A stretch of DNA of 45,534 bases, from positions 1-45,534 of the forward strand of contig JAUNUN010000023.1 of assembly GCA_030538155.1 (NCBI GenBank), in the 5' to 3' direction. A model generated the notes under the pieces. That model was not told where the DNA came from, searched no databases, and was given only the letters and a program-made list of their open reading frames with translations. Position 1 is the stretch's first letter, and each line of letters opens with the position of its first letter. Position numbers and translations under genes: made by a program. Origin of the DNA: a bacterium (GTDB lineage: Bacteria > Desulfobacterota > Desulfobulbia > Desulfobulbales > Desulfobulbaceae). Shown piece by piece: positions 17,038-25,753 of the stretch.

Positions 17038-17123
17038 AAACCCGCTCTTCCCTTTGCCTGCCGGGCAGGTGGAGGGGAGGCGGGTGTACATGTTCCCGCT
17101 TGCCCATAAGGCGGGTTTGTTTT
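17038..17123 (+). promoter_or_regulatory. nested inverted repeats between fba and orn (terminator/attenuator-like)
   Basis: AAACCCGC (17038-17045) is the exact complement of GCGGGTTT (17111-17118). Between them an imperfect hairpin (17040-17083, tip CCTGC/GCAGG) and a second hairpin, CCCGCTT/AAGGCGGG (17095-17115) followed by TTTGTTTT, are both possible. The second resembles an intrinsic terminator placed just before the orn ribosome-binding site. The first and third pairings exclude each other. Confidence 0.5.
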
Positions 17124-17137
17124 GCAGAAAGGAAGTA

Positions 17138-17680
17138 ATGGACAGGACGAGAAACCTTATTTGGCTTGATCTGGAGATGACCGGGCTTACGCCGGTAGAC
17201 AACGTCATCCTGGAACTGGCCACCATCATTACCGACAACGAGCTCAACGAGCTGGCCCAGGGGCCGGTTATTGCCATCCATCAGCCCGATGAGGTGCTGG
17301 CCGGCATGGATGACTGGTGTCAGCACCAGCATGGTGGTTCCGGCCTGATCAACCGGGTGCGCGAAAGCGGCTACACCTGTCGCCAGGCCGAACTGGAAAC
17401 CCTGGAATTCTGCAGGCAGTGGGTAGAACCCCGCACTTCGCCCCTCTGCGGCAACACGGTCTGGCACGACCGCCGTTTCCTGGCCCGCTTCATGCCCGAG
17501 CTGGAGCGCTATTTCCACTACCGCAACATCGATGTCAGCACCCTGAAAGAACTGGCCTTCCGTTGGCAACCACAACTCAAACGCTTTGAAAAGGGCAAAA
17601 AACATCTTGCCCTGGCTGATATCAAAGAATCCATTGCCGAACTGCGCTACTATAAAAAACATTTTTTTCTGGCTTGTTGA
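17138..17680 (+). CDS. orn: oligoribonuclease
   Basis: 180 residues from the ATG at 17138, preceded by AAAGGAAG. Orn is a DEDDh 3'-5' exonuclease that clears 2-5-nt RNAs, including pGpG from c-di-GMP breakdown. ExoI motif [12 protein letters not shown] carries the first Asp and Glu. Exo[21 protein letters not shown] carries the next Asp. Exo[20 protein letters not shown] carries the final His and Asp. Typical length for the family. Upstream in-frame codons cover the hairpin region and lack family sequence. Possession of Orn is more usual in gamma- and beta-proteobacteria, but occurs elsewhere. It is followed by a strong terminator. Confidence 0.96.
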   Translation: MDRTRNLIWLDLEMTGLTPVDNVILELATIITDNELNELAQGPVIAIHQPDEVLAGMDDWCQHQHGGSGLINRVRESGYTCRQAELETLEFCRQWVEPRTSPLCGNTVWHDRRFLARFMPELERYFHYRNIDVSTLKELAFRWQPQLKRFEKGKKHLALADIKESIAELRYYKKHFFLAC

Positions 17681-17740
17681 GGCCGGTGTCTCAAGACGGC
17701 TGCGCATCCGGCTAGCCTGAACCTGAAGCACAAAACACAA

Positions 17741-17777
17741 AAAAACCTCGCCGCCCTGAACGGGTAGCGAGGTTTTT
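17741..17777 (+). terminator. intrinsic terminator of orn
   Basis: AAAAACCTCGC (17741-17751) and GCGAGGTTTTT (17767-17777) are perfect reverse complements around a 15-base loop. The A-tract on one side and T-tract on the other make it potentially bidirectional, serving both orn and the converging glgP. Confidence 0.9.
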
Positions 17778-17826
17778 CTTTTGATGCCAGGTTCGCGCCT
17801 TTGGCGCTTTACAAGTGCTAGGGCTT

Positions 17827-17915
17827 ATTCCGCTTCCGGATCAACAATGCTATCAAGAAGGCGAAGGATATTTTCCGAGGCCGACACAGAGAGCGCTTTG
17901 ATCTGGGAGTAGAAT
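17827..17915 (+). repeat. dispersed structured repeat, copy C
   Basis: Shares ATTCC, GGATCAA.AATG.TATCAA, AGGCGA, GGCCGACACAGA and GCTTTGATCTGG with the other copies, in the same order. The interior stem region is shortened to GAAGGATATTTTCC. The outer ends ATTC..CTTCCGGATCAA and TTGATCTGGGAGTAGAAT can pair. Its last base is the third base of the glgP stop codon (minus strand), so it abuts the 3' end of glgP. Confidence 0.7.
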
Positions 17916-20527
17916 CAATCCTGATTCACCTTCACCCCCCAAATCTCCTCAGCATACTGGGTAATGGTGCGGTCGCTGGAAAACTTGCCGATACGGGCCA
18001 CGTTGAGGATGGATTTCTTCGTCCACACGGCCTTGTCGGCAAACATCTCGCCCACCATGTCCTGGCAGGCCAGGTAAGATTCCAGATCCAGGAGGAGCAG
18101 GTACGGGTCGTGCTCGCTCATCAGGTCGTGCACCAGGGGCCGGAACAATTCTCTGTCGCCGTTACTGAAAGCGCCGCCTGCAATGGCGTCGATAATCGCC
18201 CGCACCGCCGGATTTTTCTCGTACACCTGAACAGGCTTGCGTGATTTGACGCGCTTTTCGTACTCCACTTCTTCTGCGGTCATGCCGAAGATGAAGATGT
18301 TGTCTTCGCCCACCTCCTCACGAATCTCCACATTGGCCCCATCCAGGGTGCCGATGGTGAGGGCCCCGTTGAGGGCGAATTTCATGTTGCCCGTGCCCGA
18401 GGCCTCGGTGCCTGCGGTGGAGATCTGCTCGGAGAGATCCGCCGCCGGAATGATCCGCTCTGCCAGGGAAACACCGTAGTTGGGAATGAAGACCACCTTG
18501 AGCCGATCGCCCACGCGCGGGTCTTTGTTGACCACCTCGGCCACCGCATTGATCAGCTTAATGATCAGCTTGGCGCGGTGGTAGGAGGGCGCAGCCTTGC
18601 CCGCGAAAATAATGGTGCGCGGAGTGCGCTCCACTTCAGGATAGGTGATGATCTGCTGGTACAGGTAGACCACGTGGAGCACGTTGAGCAACTGTCGTTT
18701 GTACTCGTGAATACGCTTGATGTGGATGTCGAACATGGAAGCCGGATCCACCACCAGGCCGTTGCAGTCTTTTTTAATGATCTTGGCCAGCCACTCTTTG
18801 TTGATGCGCTTGACTTCGCGCCAGCGCTTATGAAATTCAAGGTCATCGGCAAAGGCCTCAAGTCCGCGCAACAGGTCCAGATTGGTCACCCAGTCCATGC
18901 CGATTTTTTCGCCGATCAGGCCCGACAAATCCTGGTTGCAGGACAGGAGCCAGCGCCGGGGTGTGATGCCGTTTGTTTTTGAGTTGAAGCGCTCAGGATA
19001 CATCTCGTTGAAGTTGCGGAAGAGGTTTTCCTTGAGCAGTTCGGTGTGCAGGGCGGCCACGCCGTTAATGGAATGACTGCCGACAATGGCCAGATTGGAC
19101 ATGCGAATCTTGCGCACCGGCCCCTCTTCAATGAGCGACATCTCCTGAATACGGCGCGCATTGCCGGGGTAGCGTTCCGCTACTTCCAAAAGGAAGCGAC
19201 GGTTGATCTCGTAGATAATCTCCAGATGCCGGGGCAGCATGGCGCCGAACATATCCACGGTCCAGGTTTCCAGGGCCTCGGGCATGAGGGTGTGGTTGGT
19301 GTAGGCAAAGGTCTTCACGCACACATCCCAGGCCAATTCCCAGTTCTGGCCCTCGATATCCAGCATCAGGCGCATCAGCTCCGGAATGGCGATGGCCGGG
19401 TGGGTATCGTTGAGCTGGATGGCCACCTGATTGGGGAAATCCTCAAAACTGGTGTTGCTCTTGCGGTAGCGCCGCATCACGTCCTGCAGGGTGGCGGCTA
19501 CAAAAAAGTACTGCTGCCGCAGCCGCAACTGCTGGCCCTCGGCAATGTCGTCGCTGGGGTAGAGCACCTTGGAAATGGTCTCGGATTTGACCTTGCTCTC
19601 CACCGCGCTCACGTAGTCGCCGGCGTTGAAGCTCTGTAGGTCGATTTCGCGCGAGGCCTTGGCCCGCCACAAACGCATGTTGATGACATGGTCGTTCTGG
19701 TAGCCCGGCACCAGCAGGTCGCAGGCCATGGCCATGACAATGGAGGTGTCCACCCAGCGGGAGCGGTAGCGGCCATCCTTGTCGATATAGCTGTGCACCC
19801 GGCCGCCGAACTGCACCGGGTACATGAAGTGGCTGCGCTCATACAGCCAGGGCGAGCCCAAGCGCAGCCAGGAATCCGGCGTTTCCACCTGGTAGCCGTC
19901 GACAATGCGCTGGTGGAAGATGCCGTAGTCGTACAAAATGCCGTAGCCGTAGGCCGGAATCTTGAGGGTGGCGATGGAGTCGAGAAAACAGGCGGCAAGC
20001 CTGCCCAAACCGCCGTTGCCGAGGGCTGCATCTTCCTCGCAGGCCTGCAGATCCTCAAGCTCTGAGCCGATGTCTTTTAAGACCTGGTGGATCGGGTCTT
20101 GCATGCCCAGGTTGATGACCGCATTGGAGAGCGAGCGGCCCACCAGAAATTCGAGCGACATATAGTAGACCCGCTTTTTCGCCTTGGCATAGTAGTTTTT
20201 CTGCGACTGGATCCACTTGTACATGAGCGCGTCGCGCAGGGTGTAGGACAGAGCGCGGTAGGTGTCTTCATTGCCGGCCCGGTCAGGGTCGCGGCCTTGA
20301 AAACTCATGATGTGGTGGCGGATGGTGTCGCGCAGCAGATCGATATTGCTGCCCTTGAAAAGAATGTCGTAACCACCGTTTTCTTTTTTGACTTTGGTCT
20401 TTGCCCGGCCGGGTGCTGCAGCCTTGGCAGGGCTTGAGGTCTGAGCCGATGCTGCGGCTTGAACCGATGCTTTGCTTGCTGTTTGAGCAGGTCTTTTTGC
20501 TTTGGTAGCTTTGGTGTCGCGAGCCAT
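17915..20527 (-). CDS. glgP: glycogen/alpha-glucan phosphorylase
   Basis: 870 residues, of the GT35 family. It releases glucose 1-phosphate from glycogen using pyridoxal phosphate. Motifs are EEDAALGNGGLGRLAACFLDS near residue 164, the substrate loop VAIQLNDTHPAIAIPEL, KRIHEYKRQLLN near 612 and the PLP-Lys signature EASGTGNMKFALNGALTIG near 710-728. The core from about residue 52 matches E. coli-type GlgP. The first 50 residues (MARDTKATKAKRPAQTASK...) form an Ala/Lys/Ser/Thr-rich basic tail not normal for this enzyme. The tail is in frame and the ATG is preceded by AGGAGAT, so it is probably real. A repeat copy abuts the stop codon. Confidence 0.97.
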   Translation of the reverse strand: MARDTKATKAKRPAQTASKASVQAAASAQTSSPAKAAAPGRAKTKVKKENGGYDILFKGSNIDLLRDTIRHHIMSFQGRDPDRAGNEDTYRALSYTLRDALMYKWIQSQKNYYAKAKKRVYYMSLEFLVGRSLSNAVINLGMQDPIHQVLKDIGSELEDLQACEEDAALGNGGLGRLAACFLDSIATLKIPAYGYGILYDYGIFHQRIVDGYQVETPDSWLRLGSPWLYERSHFMYPVQFGGRVHSYIDKDGRYRSRWVDTSIVMAMACDLLVPGYQNDHVINMRLWRAKASREIDLQSFNAGDYVSAVESKVKSETISKVLYPSDDIAEGQQLRLRQQYFFVAATLQDVMRRYRKSNTSFEDFPNQVAIQLNDTHPAIAIPELMRLMLDIEGQNWELAWDVCVKTFAYTNHTLMPEALETWTVDMFGAMLPRHLEIIYEINRRFLLEVAERYPGNARRIQEMSLIEEGPVRKIRMSNLAIVGSHSINGVAALHTELLKENLFRNFNEMYPERFNSKTNGITPRRWLLSCNQDLSGLIGEKIGMDWVTNLDLLRGLEAFADDLEFHKRWREVKRINKEWLAKIIKKDCNGLVVDPASMFDIHIKRIHEYKRQLLNVLHVVYLYQQIITYPEVERTPRTIIFAGKAAPSYHRAKLIIKLINAVAEVVNKDPRVGDRLKVVFIPNYGVSLAERIIPAADLSEQISTAGTEASGTGNMKFALNGALTIGTLDGANVEIREEVGEDNIFIFGMTAEEVEYEKRVKSRKPVQVYEKNPAVRAIIDAIAGGAFSNGDRELFRPLVHDLMSEHDPYLLLLDLESYLACQDMVGEMFADKAVWTKKSILNVARIGKFSSDRTITQYAEEIWGVKVNQD

Positions 20528-20819
20528 ATTGATCTCCTGATATATAATAAAAAAATTGTTGGTGCTGGTAATAAGGGCACTCTACCGTAGACAGGTGCCT
20601 GGGGCCAAGGGGAATCGGAAAGGGCGGTGTCTCTGCCGGTTCATCGCAGAGATCCCGGCTTGACGCCGGCAGTGGCTATCCTCTAGAATACAGCCTGACG
20701 GATAGAAACAGACCGTAATTGTAGCATATATGCCTTGAAAGACAAGCTTGGCTGTCTCTTTGGCTGACGCCGGGCAATGAGCGCGCTTTGATATGGTCAA
20801 GAAATAGGAGGAGATGGTG
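20528..20819. other. divergent intergenic region glgP/radical SAM gene with overlapping inverted repeats
   Basis: 292 bases between divergent genes. Three overlapping hairpins are possible: TCTCTGC (20630-20636) with GCAGAGA (20646-20652); CTGCCGG (20633-20639) with CCGGCAG (20666-20672); and CCGGC/GCCGG around TTGAC (20655-20669). They cannot all form at once, as in leader switches, but no known riboswitch class is recognised. The AT-rich part next to glgP (TATATAATAAAAAAATTG) may hold its promoter. Confidence 0.4.
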
Positions 20820-21833
20820 ATGCATGAGGCGCTGTTCTACACCCCGGAAAGCAAGGGGCTACGTTGCAGCCTGTGCAGCCACCACTGCCTGATTGCTGCC
20901 GGTGGGCGCGGTCTGTGCAAGGTGCGGGAAAATCAGGGCGGCAAACTGTACAGCCTAGTCTATGGGATGGTGGCGGCAGAGGCGGCTGATCCGGTTGAGA
21001 AAAAACCCTTGTACCATTTTCTGCCCGGCAGTCGAACCTGGTCCATCGCGACCCAGGGGTGCAACTTCTCTTGCAGGCATTGTCAGAACCATGGCCTGTC
21101 GCAGCTGGCCCGGGGGCACAACCCAATAGGTCGGCTCCGCAGCCCGCAGGAAGTGGTGACCATGGCCCAGGAGGCAGGCTGCGAAAGCATCAGCTACACC
21201 TACTCAGAACCTACCATCTTCTTTGAATTTGTCGAAGACTGCGCCCTTGCCGCCAAGGAACAGGGCCTGGCCAATATCTTTATCAGTAACGGCTATATGA
21301 GCGGCCAGGCAGCCGAGCGCGCTGCCGCCGGAGGCGGTAAATGGCTTGATGCCGCCAATATCGATATCAAAGCTTTTAGCGAGAAATTCTACCGCGAAAT
21401 CTGCGGCGCTAAACTCGCGCCGGTGCTGGAAACAGTCGAGCGCCTGCACAGCCTTGGGGTGTGGCTTGAAATCACCACCCTCATCATCCCCGGCCTGAAC
21501 GATCGAGAACAAGAACTGCGCGGCCTGGCCAAATTTATTGCCGCTATATCGCCTGATATCCCCTGGCATCTCAGCGCCTTCCATCCGGCCTATAAACTCA
21601 CCGATGCACCCTGCACCCCGGTCGACAGCCTCTTACAGGCCCGGGAAATCGGCCTCAGCACCGGGCTGCACTATGTATATTTAGGCAATGTGCAACTCCC
21701 CGGTGCCAGTGATACCATCTGCCCGGATTGTGGGGAAGTGTTGGCAGTGCGGTCCGGGCTGAGTGGACAGCAATCCAGACTGGTGAGCAAGTGCTCATCC
21801 TGCGGCAGAGTTATCCCTGGCCGTTGGAATTGA
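20820..21833 (+). CDS. amrS: AmmeMemoRadiSam system radical SAM protein (AmrS)
   Basis: 337 residues from the ATG at 20820; AGGAGG (20806-20811) lies eight bases upstream, whereas the ATG at 20814 would be only two bases from it. The N-terminus has a CSLCSHHCLI Cys cluster. The radical SAM motif CNFSCRHCQN (CxxxCxxC) is near residue 81. GGxP-like and SYTYSEPTIFFEF blocks follow, and a C-terminal CPDCGE...CSSCGR zinc-ribbon-like pair closes the protein. This matches AmrS, the radical SAM member of the AMMECR1-Memo-RadicalSAM set, related to pyruvate formate-lyase activases. The modification it makes is not established. AMMECR1 and Memo partners are not in the window. Confidence 0.9.
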   Translation: MHEALFYTPESKGLRCSLCSHHCLIAAGGRGLCKVRENQGGKLYSLVYGMVAAEAADPVEKKPLYHFLPGSRTWSIATQGCNFSCRHCQNHGLSQLARGHNPIGRLRSPQEVVTMAQEAGCESISYTYSEPTIFFEFVEDCALAAKEQGLANIFISNGYMSGQAAERAAAGGGKWLDAANIDIKAFSEKFYREICGAKLAPVLETVERLHSLGVWLEITTLIIPGLNDREQELRGLAKFIAAISPDIPWHLSAFHPAYKLTDAPCTPVDSLLQAREIGLSTGLHYVYLGNVQLPGASDTICPDCGEVLAVRSGLSGQQSRLVSKCSSCGRVIPGRWN

Positions 21834-21868
21834 AAATCAACACGTTTGCAATTTTAGAAGTTTACCGC

Positions 21869-22855
21869 ATGGGCGAACAAAACATGATACAGAGTGAACC
21901 AGAAAGAGCGGTACTCCCGGCAAGTATGATCTCCATCATTATCCCGGTCTACAATGCAGCGGAAAGCTTACCCGAGTTGCACCGCCGTTTGGTTGCGGTG
22001 TGGGCGGGCCATCATCCTTTTGAAATCCTTTTTGTTGAAGACTGTGGTCGTGATAATTCGTGGGAGATTATCCAGGCAATTGCCGCTAAAGATCCCAGGG
22101 TCTTTGGTTTTCGCATGAGCCGGAATTATGGGCAGCACAACGCACTCTTGTGCGGCATTCGTGCTGCCTGCGGCAATATTATCATCACCATGGATGATGA
22201 CCTTCAGCACCCGCCGGAAGAACTACCGAAGCTGCTGGATAAATTGAACGAAGGCTATGATGTGGTCTATGGCCCGCCGGAGAGGGAGCAGCACGGTTTT
22301 ACCAGAGACCTGGCGTCTAAAATCACCAAACTTGCCCTCGAAAGTGCCATGGGTGCAACTATGGCGCGCCAGGTCAGCGCCCTCCGGATTTTTCGTACCG
22401 AGTTGCGCAACGCCTTTGCCGACTATCGCAGCCCGGCCGTGAATATTGATGTACTCCTGACCTGGGCGACTACCCGCTTCACTGCGCTACGGGTTCGCCA
22501 TGAGCCGCGCCGGTTTGGTCAATCCGGCTATACTCCGCGTAAATTGCTGGCCCATGCCATGAACATGATGACAGGCTTCTCAACCAGACCGCTCCAGTTT
22601 GCGAGCCTGGTTGGAGTTGGCTTGGCGATGTTTGGCTTTCTGGCCTTCATGTACGTTCTGCTCCGTTGGCTGGTACAGGGCAGTGCGGTACCAGGTTTTG
22701 CCTTTCTTGCCTCGATGATCGCCATCTTTTCAGGCACACAAATGCTTGCTCTGGGGGTCATTGGCGAATACCTCGCCCGCATGCATTTCAGGACCATGGA
22801 GCGGCCAACCTATGCTGTCCGGGAACAGGCCTGTTTTCAGAAAGAGCAGTCATGA
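21869..22855 (+). CDS. family 2 glycosyltransferase, GtrB/ArnC-like polyprenyl-phosphate sugar transferase
   Basis: 328 residues from the ATG at 21869; an ATG at 21884 is an alternative, and neither has a strong ribosome-binding site. The GT2 fold shows ISIIIPVYNAAESLPEL, EILFVEDCGRDNS and the metal-binding DDDLQHPPEE. Two membrane segments (about residues 236-262 and 270-293) sit at the C-terminus, as in GtrB, DPM1-like and ArnC enzymes. These load a sugar from a nucleotide onto undecaprenyl phosphate at the cytoplasmic face. The next gene overlaps the stop (ATGA). With WecD- and WecE-like neighbours, the donor is probably a TDP-4-amino-4,6-dideoxy-hexose; this is inference from context. Confidence 0.88.
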   Translation: MGEQNMIQSEPERAVLPASMISIIIPVYNAAESLPELHRRLVAVWAGHHPFEILFVEDCGRDNSWEIIQAIAAKDPRVFGFRMSRNYGQHNALLCGIRAACGNIIITMDDDLQHPPEELPKLLDKLNEGYDVVYGPPEREQHGFTRDLASKITKLALESAMGATMARQVSALRIFRTELRNAFADYRSPAVNIDVLLTWATTRFTALRVRHEPRRFGQSGYTPRKLLAHAMNMMTGFSTRPLQFASLVGVGLAMFGFLAFMYVLLRWLVQGSAVPGFAFLASMIAIFSGTQMLALGVIGEYLARMHFRTMERPTYAVREQACFQKEQS

Positions 22856-23643
22856 AAGGCCTGTCCACCTCTTTCCTGCTGGAGAGCGAGCAGTTGCGTT
22901 TATCTGCGCAAATGGTGCCCTGGGACGAAGCCGTTTTCGGCTATCCAGTCGTAGAGATCAACGCGCTTTCCGTGGGCGATTATCTTCAGGCAAAGGCAGA
23001 GTACGCCGTGTTTCAAGAATGGCTCCGCAAGGAACAAGTGAGGCTCGTCAGTTGCCGTCTGCCCCATACGCAACTCCAGGAATCCTTCTTTTTGGAAAGT
23101 ATGGGGTTTTGTTTTGTGGAAATGGTGCTGCATCCCCAGAAAGGCAAACTCAGTAGCCATCGGATGCCCAAGAAAGCAAAAAATATTTGCATCGTTGCTG
23201 CTGAGGAGGCAGATATCCCTGCTTTGCAGGACATTGCGCAACACGCCTTTCGTTACGAACGCTACCACGCCGACCCGCGTATTGATACCCAATTGGCGGG
23301 CAAGCGCTATGCCAACTGGGTACGGAATGCTTCTAACCACTCAAGCCAGCAGCTTCTAAAAATAATGGATGCAGACCTCCTGCTGGGCTTTTTTGTTGTT
23401 GAGGCAACAGAAAAGCAAAGTGTGTACTGGCACCTGACCGCCATTGCGCCGGAAAGGCAGGGCATAGGGTATGGCAGGCTGGTTTGGAATGCCATGCTGA
23501 ATTATCATCGGCAACATGGCTTTGAGGCCGTACGAACCACCATTTCGGCCAGAAATATAGAGGTGCTCAATTTATACAGCAAACTGCAATTTCGTTTTGC
23601 TCCTCCGGAAATGACGTTTCATTGGATGGGAGATGCAGATTGA
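22852..23643 (+). CDS. WecD-like GNAT acetyltransferase (amino-sugar N-acetylation)
   Basis: 263 residues from the ATG at 22852, which overlaps the glycosyltransferase stop. Two parts are visible. The N-terminal half (VPWDEAVFGYPVVEI, near residue 20) resembles the N-terminal domain of WecD/RffC. The C-terminal half is a GNAT fold with the acetyl-CoA loop LTAIAPERQGIGYGRLVWNAM near 200 and the late ISARNIEVLNLYSKLQFRF strand-helix. WecD acetylates TDP-4-amino-4,6-dideoxygalactose to TDP-Fuc4NAc. The presence of wecE in the same cluster supports that role. The gene stop overlaps the TTG start proposed for gtrA. Another 4-amino sugar is possible. Confidence 0.8.
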   Translation: MKGLSTSFLLESEQLRLSAQMVPWDEAVFGYPVVEINALSVGDYLQAKAEYAVFQEWLRKEQVRLVSCRLPHTQLQESFFLESMGFCFVEMVLHPQKGKLSSHRMPKKAKNICIVAAEEADIPALQDIAQHAFRYERYHADPRIDTQLAGKRYANWVRNASNHSSQQLLKIMDADLLLGFFVVEATEKQSVYWHLTAIAPERQGIGYGRLVWNAMLNYHRQHGFEAVRTTISARNIEVLNLYSKLQFRFAPPEMTFHWMGDAD

Positions 23644-24031
23644 GTCTCTATATCCAAGGCGCTCGATATATCATAGTGGGTGTCGTTTCTAATGCTGTGT
23701 TGTATGCCTGCTTTATCGTCTTGACAGGGGTTGGGGTTGGGCACAAAACAGCCATGACAATCCTCTATGTGGCTGGAGTACTGCAAACGTTTTTTTTAAT
23801 AAAAATTGGACATTTAAAAGCGATTCCAAAATGCGGAAAAGTTTTTCCCGTTATGTAACTGCATATGGGACTATCTATATTTTAAATTTTTTGGCTCTCG
23901 TATTTTTTGTTGATTACTTAGGGTTAAATCATCAGGTTGTCCAGGGAAATGCTATCCTTCTTTCTGCTATTGTCCTTTTTTACTTACAAAAATTTTGGGT
24001 TTTTAAAGGAAATTTAGGTAAACTCATATAG
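23640..24031 (+). pseudogene. gtrA: GtrA-like flippase, frameshifted at a T8 tract
   Basis: Two frames together make one GtrA protein. The first runs from a TTG at 23640 (GGGAG at 23628-23632) and encodes RYIIVGVVSNAVLYACFIV and VAGVLQTFF. The second continues as NKNWTFKSDSK, RYVTAYGTIYILNFLALVFF and ends FWVFKGNLGKLI. The switch falls in a run of eight T at 23790-23797; nine T would restore TFFFNKNWTF in one frame. GtrA proteins have four membrane segments and move undecaprenyl-linked sugars across the inner membrane. It may be a broken gene, a phase-variable gene, a slippage-expressed gene or a base-call error. As read, translation stops at 23858. Confidence 0.8.
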
Positions 24032-24076
24032 AATTTTCTAAGATATAATCAATACTTGAGGATCAATTTAATAGTT

Positions 24077-25681
24077 GTGGCCAAAAAAAATATAAGTAAA
24101 GTTGATTTGTTACTTTTGCTGTCATGTCTGTTGGTGCTTCTGTATGCGGTTGTTGTAAACACCTTTTTTATTCCCCGATGGGAAACCAACGATGATGTTT
24201 TTATGTCAATGTTCGCCCATGGTTATGGGGCGGCAGCGGAATCAACACCGAAAATAGTTTTTTCTAATGTTTTATGGGGGCATTTCGTTCGGGTTATACC
24301 TGAGATACATGGTATCCCAGGATACTCGACGGCGAGCATGTTGGTGGTTTATTTGGTTGGCGTATCTATTCTGTGGGGGCTTTCGAGAGTCGGTGTCAAT
24401 TTCATTGCTTCAATGTTTATTGTTTTAATGGTTCTTATTCGTCCTCTTCTTTTTCCACAGTTTACCGTAAACTCAGGAATATTATCTGTAGCATCTCTAG
24501 TTTTTATGTTTCTGTATATAAAAGAGAGAAAAAAAATATTTCTTATTTTTTGTTTTTTGTTGGCGTACACAAGTTTTTTAATACGTGAAGACATGTTTTT
24601 ACTGATTTTATCGATATCTTTGCCGATGGTTTTGCGAAAAGATATTTTCAACAATAAGTTTGCATATTTAGCATTTATCTTCTTTTTGTGCGCTATTTCT
24701 ATTTCCAAAATCATTGATAATGTTTCATATAAAGATGAAAAATTTCAATTTTTTAATCAATTTAATGAAGTGCGTATACCTTTTACCGATTATGGCGCAT
24801 CTTTTTATTTGAATAAAGAGCAGAATATACTAAAAAAATATAATTATTCAGTAAACGATATCGAACTCATTGCAGAGTGGTTTTTTGAGGATAAAAATAT
24901 TGCTGATCCTGTAAAGTTGGGGAAAATGATGAGTGAATTTGGGTCGCTCCCTCTTCGGAAGGGAGGATTATCTATGGGGATGCAGGCGTTAAAATCTCTT
25001 AGGCACAGCGAAATTTTTATTCTTGTAATAACTGCTTTTTTTGTCTTGTTAATGCGGCCTGGGCTGCGAGTATCTATAAGCTGGATAATTGCGCTGGGCG
25101 CGATATTTGCAATGGGGGTGTTGGGTAGACCTGGAATTATGCGTGTATATATCCCTGTACTTATTCTGTTACTTATTCTACCGTTTTTTGAAAAAAAAGA
25201 TGAAAGTAGTTGGAAAAATTGGGTCATTCTTGGAGCCTGTTTAATAGGTTCAATTTTATATACTTCTTACTATGGAATAGTATCAAAAAAGAATGAAAAT
25301 TTTACATTAAATGTACGAAATCAGTATATTCAAATTGTGGATAAATCACTACCTATTGTTACTTGGGGGCAGCATCCTCGATTTGAGATGATCTATCCCG
25401 TATTTTTATTGCCCGAATATCTTCGTAAATTTCATTTCTACAGCTTATCTTCTTTTACTCACTTTCCATTTGCGGTCTCATATACTGAGAACGAGGAAAA
25501 GAATGGGTTTATTGATCGTTTCATTAGTCATGAGGGATTATTTTTAATTGCAAATGAGAAAAGAATAAAATTACTTAGACAATATTGTGTAGAAAGAATG
25601 AATGGTGAGGTTCGAGCATGTTCAAATGATTATGAATATTTAGGTGTATATAATTTAAGGTGCCTTATTAAGAAGAAATAA
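24077..25681 (+). CDS. polytopic membrane protein, probable GtrC/GT-C-like glycosyltransferase
   Basis: About 534 residues from a GTG at 24077; a TTG at 24056 in the same frame is an alternative start, and both have poor ribosome-binding sites. At least ten hydrophobic segments are visible. The first periplasmic loop has RWETNDDVFMSMFAHGYG (acidic pair near residue 40), resembling the Asp-containing loop of polyprenyl-sugar-dependent GT-C enzymes. The C-terminal 100 residues are soluble. I do not recognise a named family. Base composition is strongly AT-rich compared with flanking genes, suggesting horizontal acquisition. Position after GtrB- and GtrA-like genes fits the variable transferase slot (GtrC) of gtr cassettes. 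Confidence 0.65.
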   Translation: MAKKNISKVDLLLLLSCLLVLLYAVVVNTFFIPRWETNDDVFMSMFAHGYGAAAESTPKIVFSNVLWGHFVRVIPEIHGIPGYSTASMLVVYLVGVSILWGLSRVGVNFIASMFIVLMVLIRPLLFPQFTVNSGILSVASLVFMFLYIKERKKIFLIFCFLLAYTSFLIREDMFLLILSISLPMVLRKDIFNNKFAYLAFIFFLCAISISKIIDNVSYKDEKFQFFNQFNEVRIPFTDYGASFYLNKEQNILKKYNYSVNDIELIAEWFFEDKNIADPVKLGKMMSEFGSLPLRKGGLSMGMQALKSLRHSEIFILVITAFFVLLMRPGLRVSISWIIALGAIFAMGVLGRPGIMRVYIPVLILLLILPFFEKKDESSWKNWVILGACLIGSILYTSYYGIVSKKNENFTLNVRNQYIQIVDKSLPIVTWGQHPRFEMIYPVFLLPEYLRKFHFYSLSSFTHFPFAVSYTENEEKNGFIDRFISHEGLFLIANEKRIKLLRQYCVERMNGEVRACSNDYEYLGVYNLRCLIKKK

Positions 25682-25753
25682 ATTTTTAATATCTTACAGA
25701 TTTATGGATACCCGCTGATAAATTTAGGATTACATACATACTTGTATAACATC

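Noticed and set aside
23622..23858. First gtrA frame as an independent small protein
   Set aside because: It ends after a frame change in a T8 run and its missing half is found at once in the next frame, so one split gene explains both.
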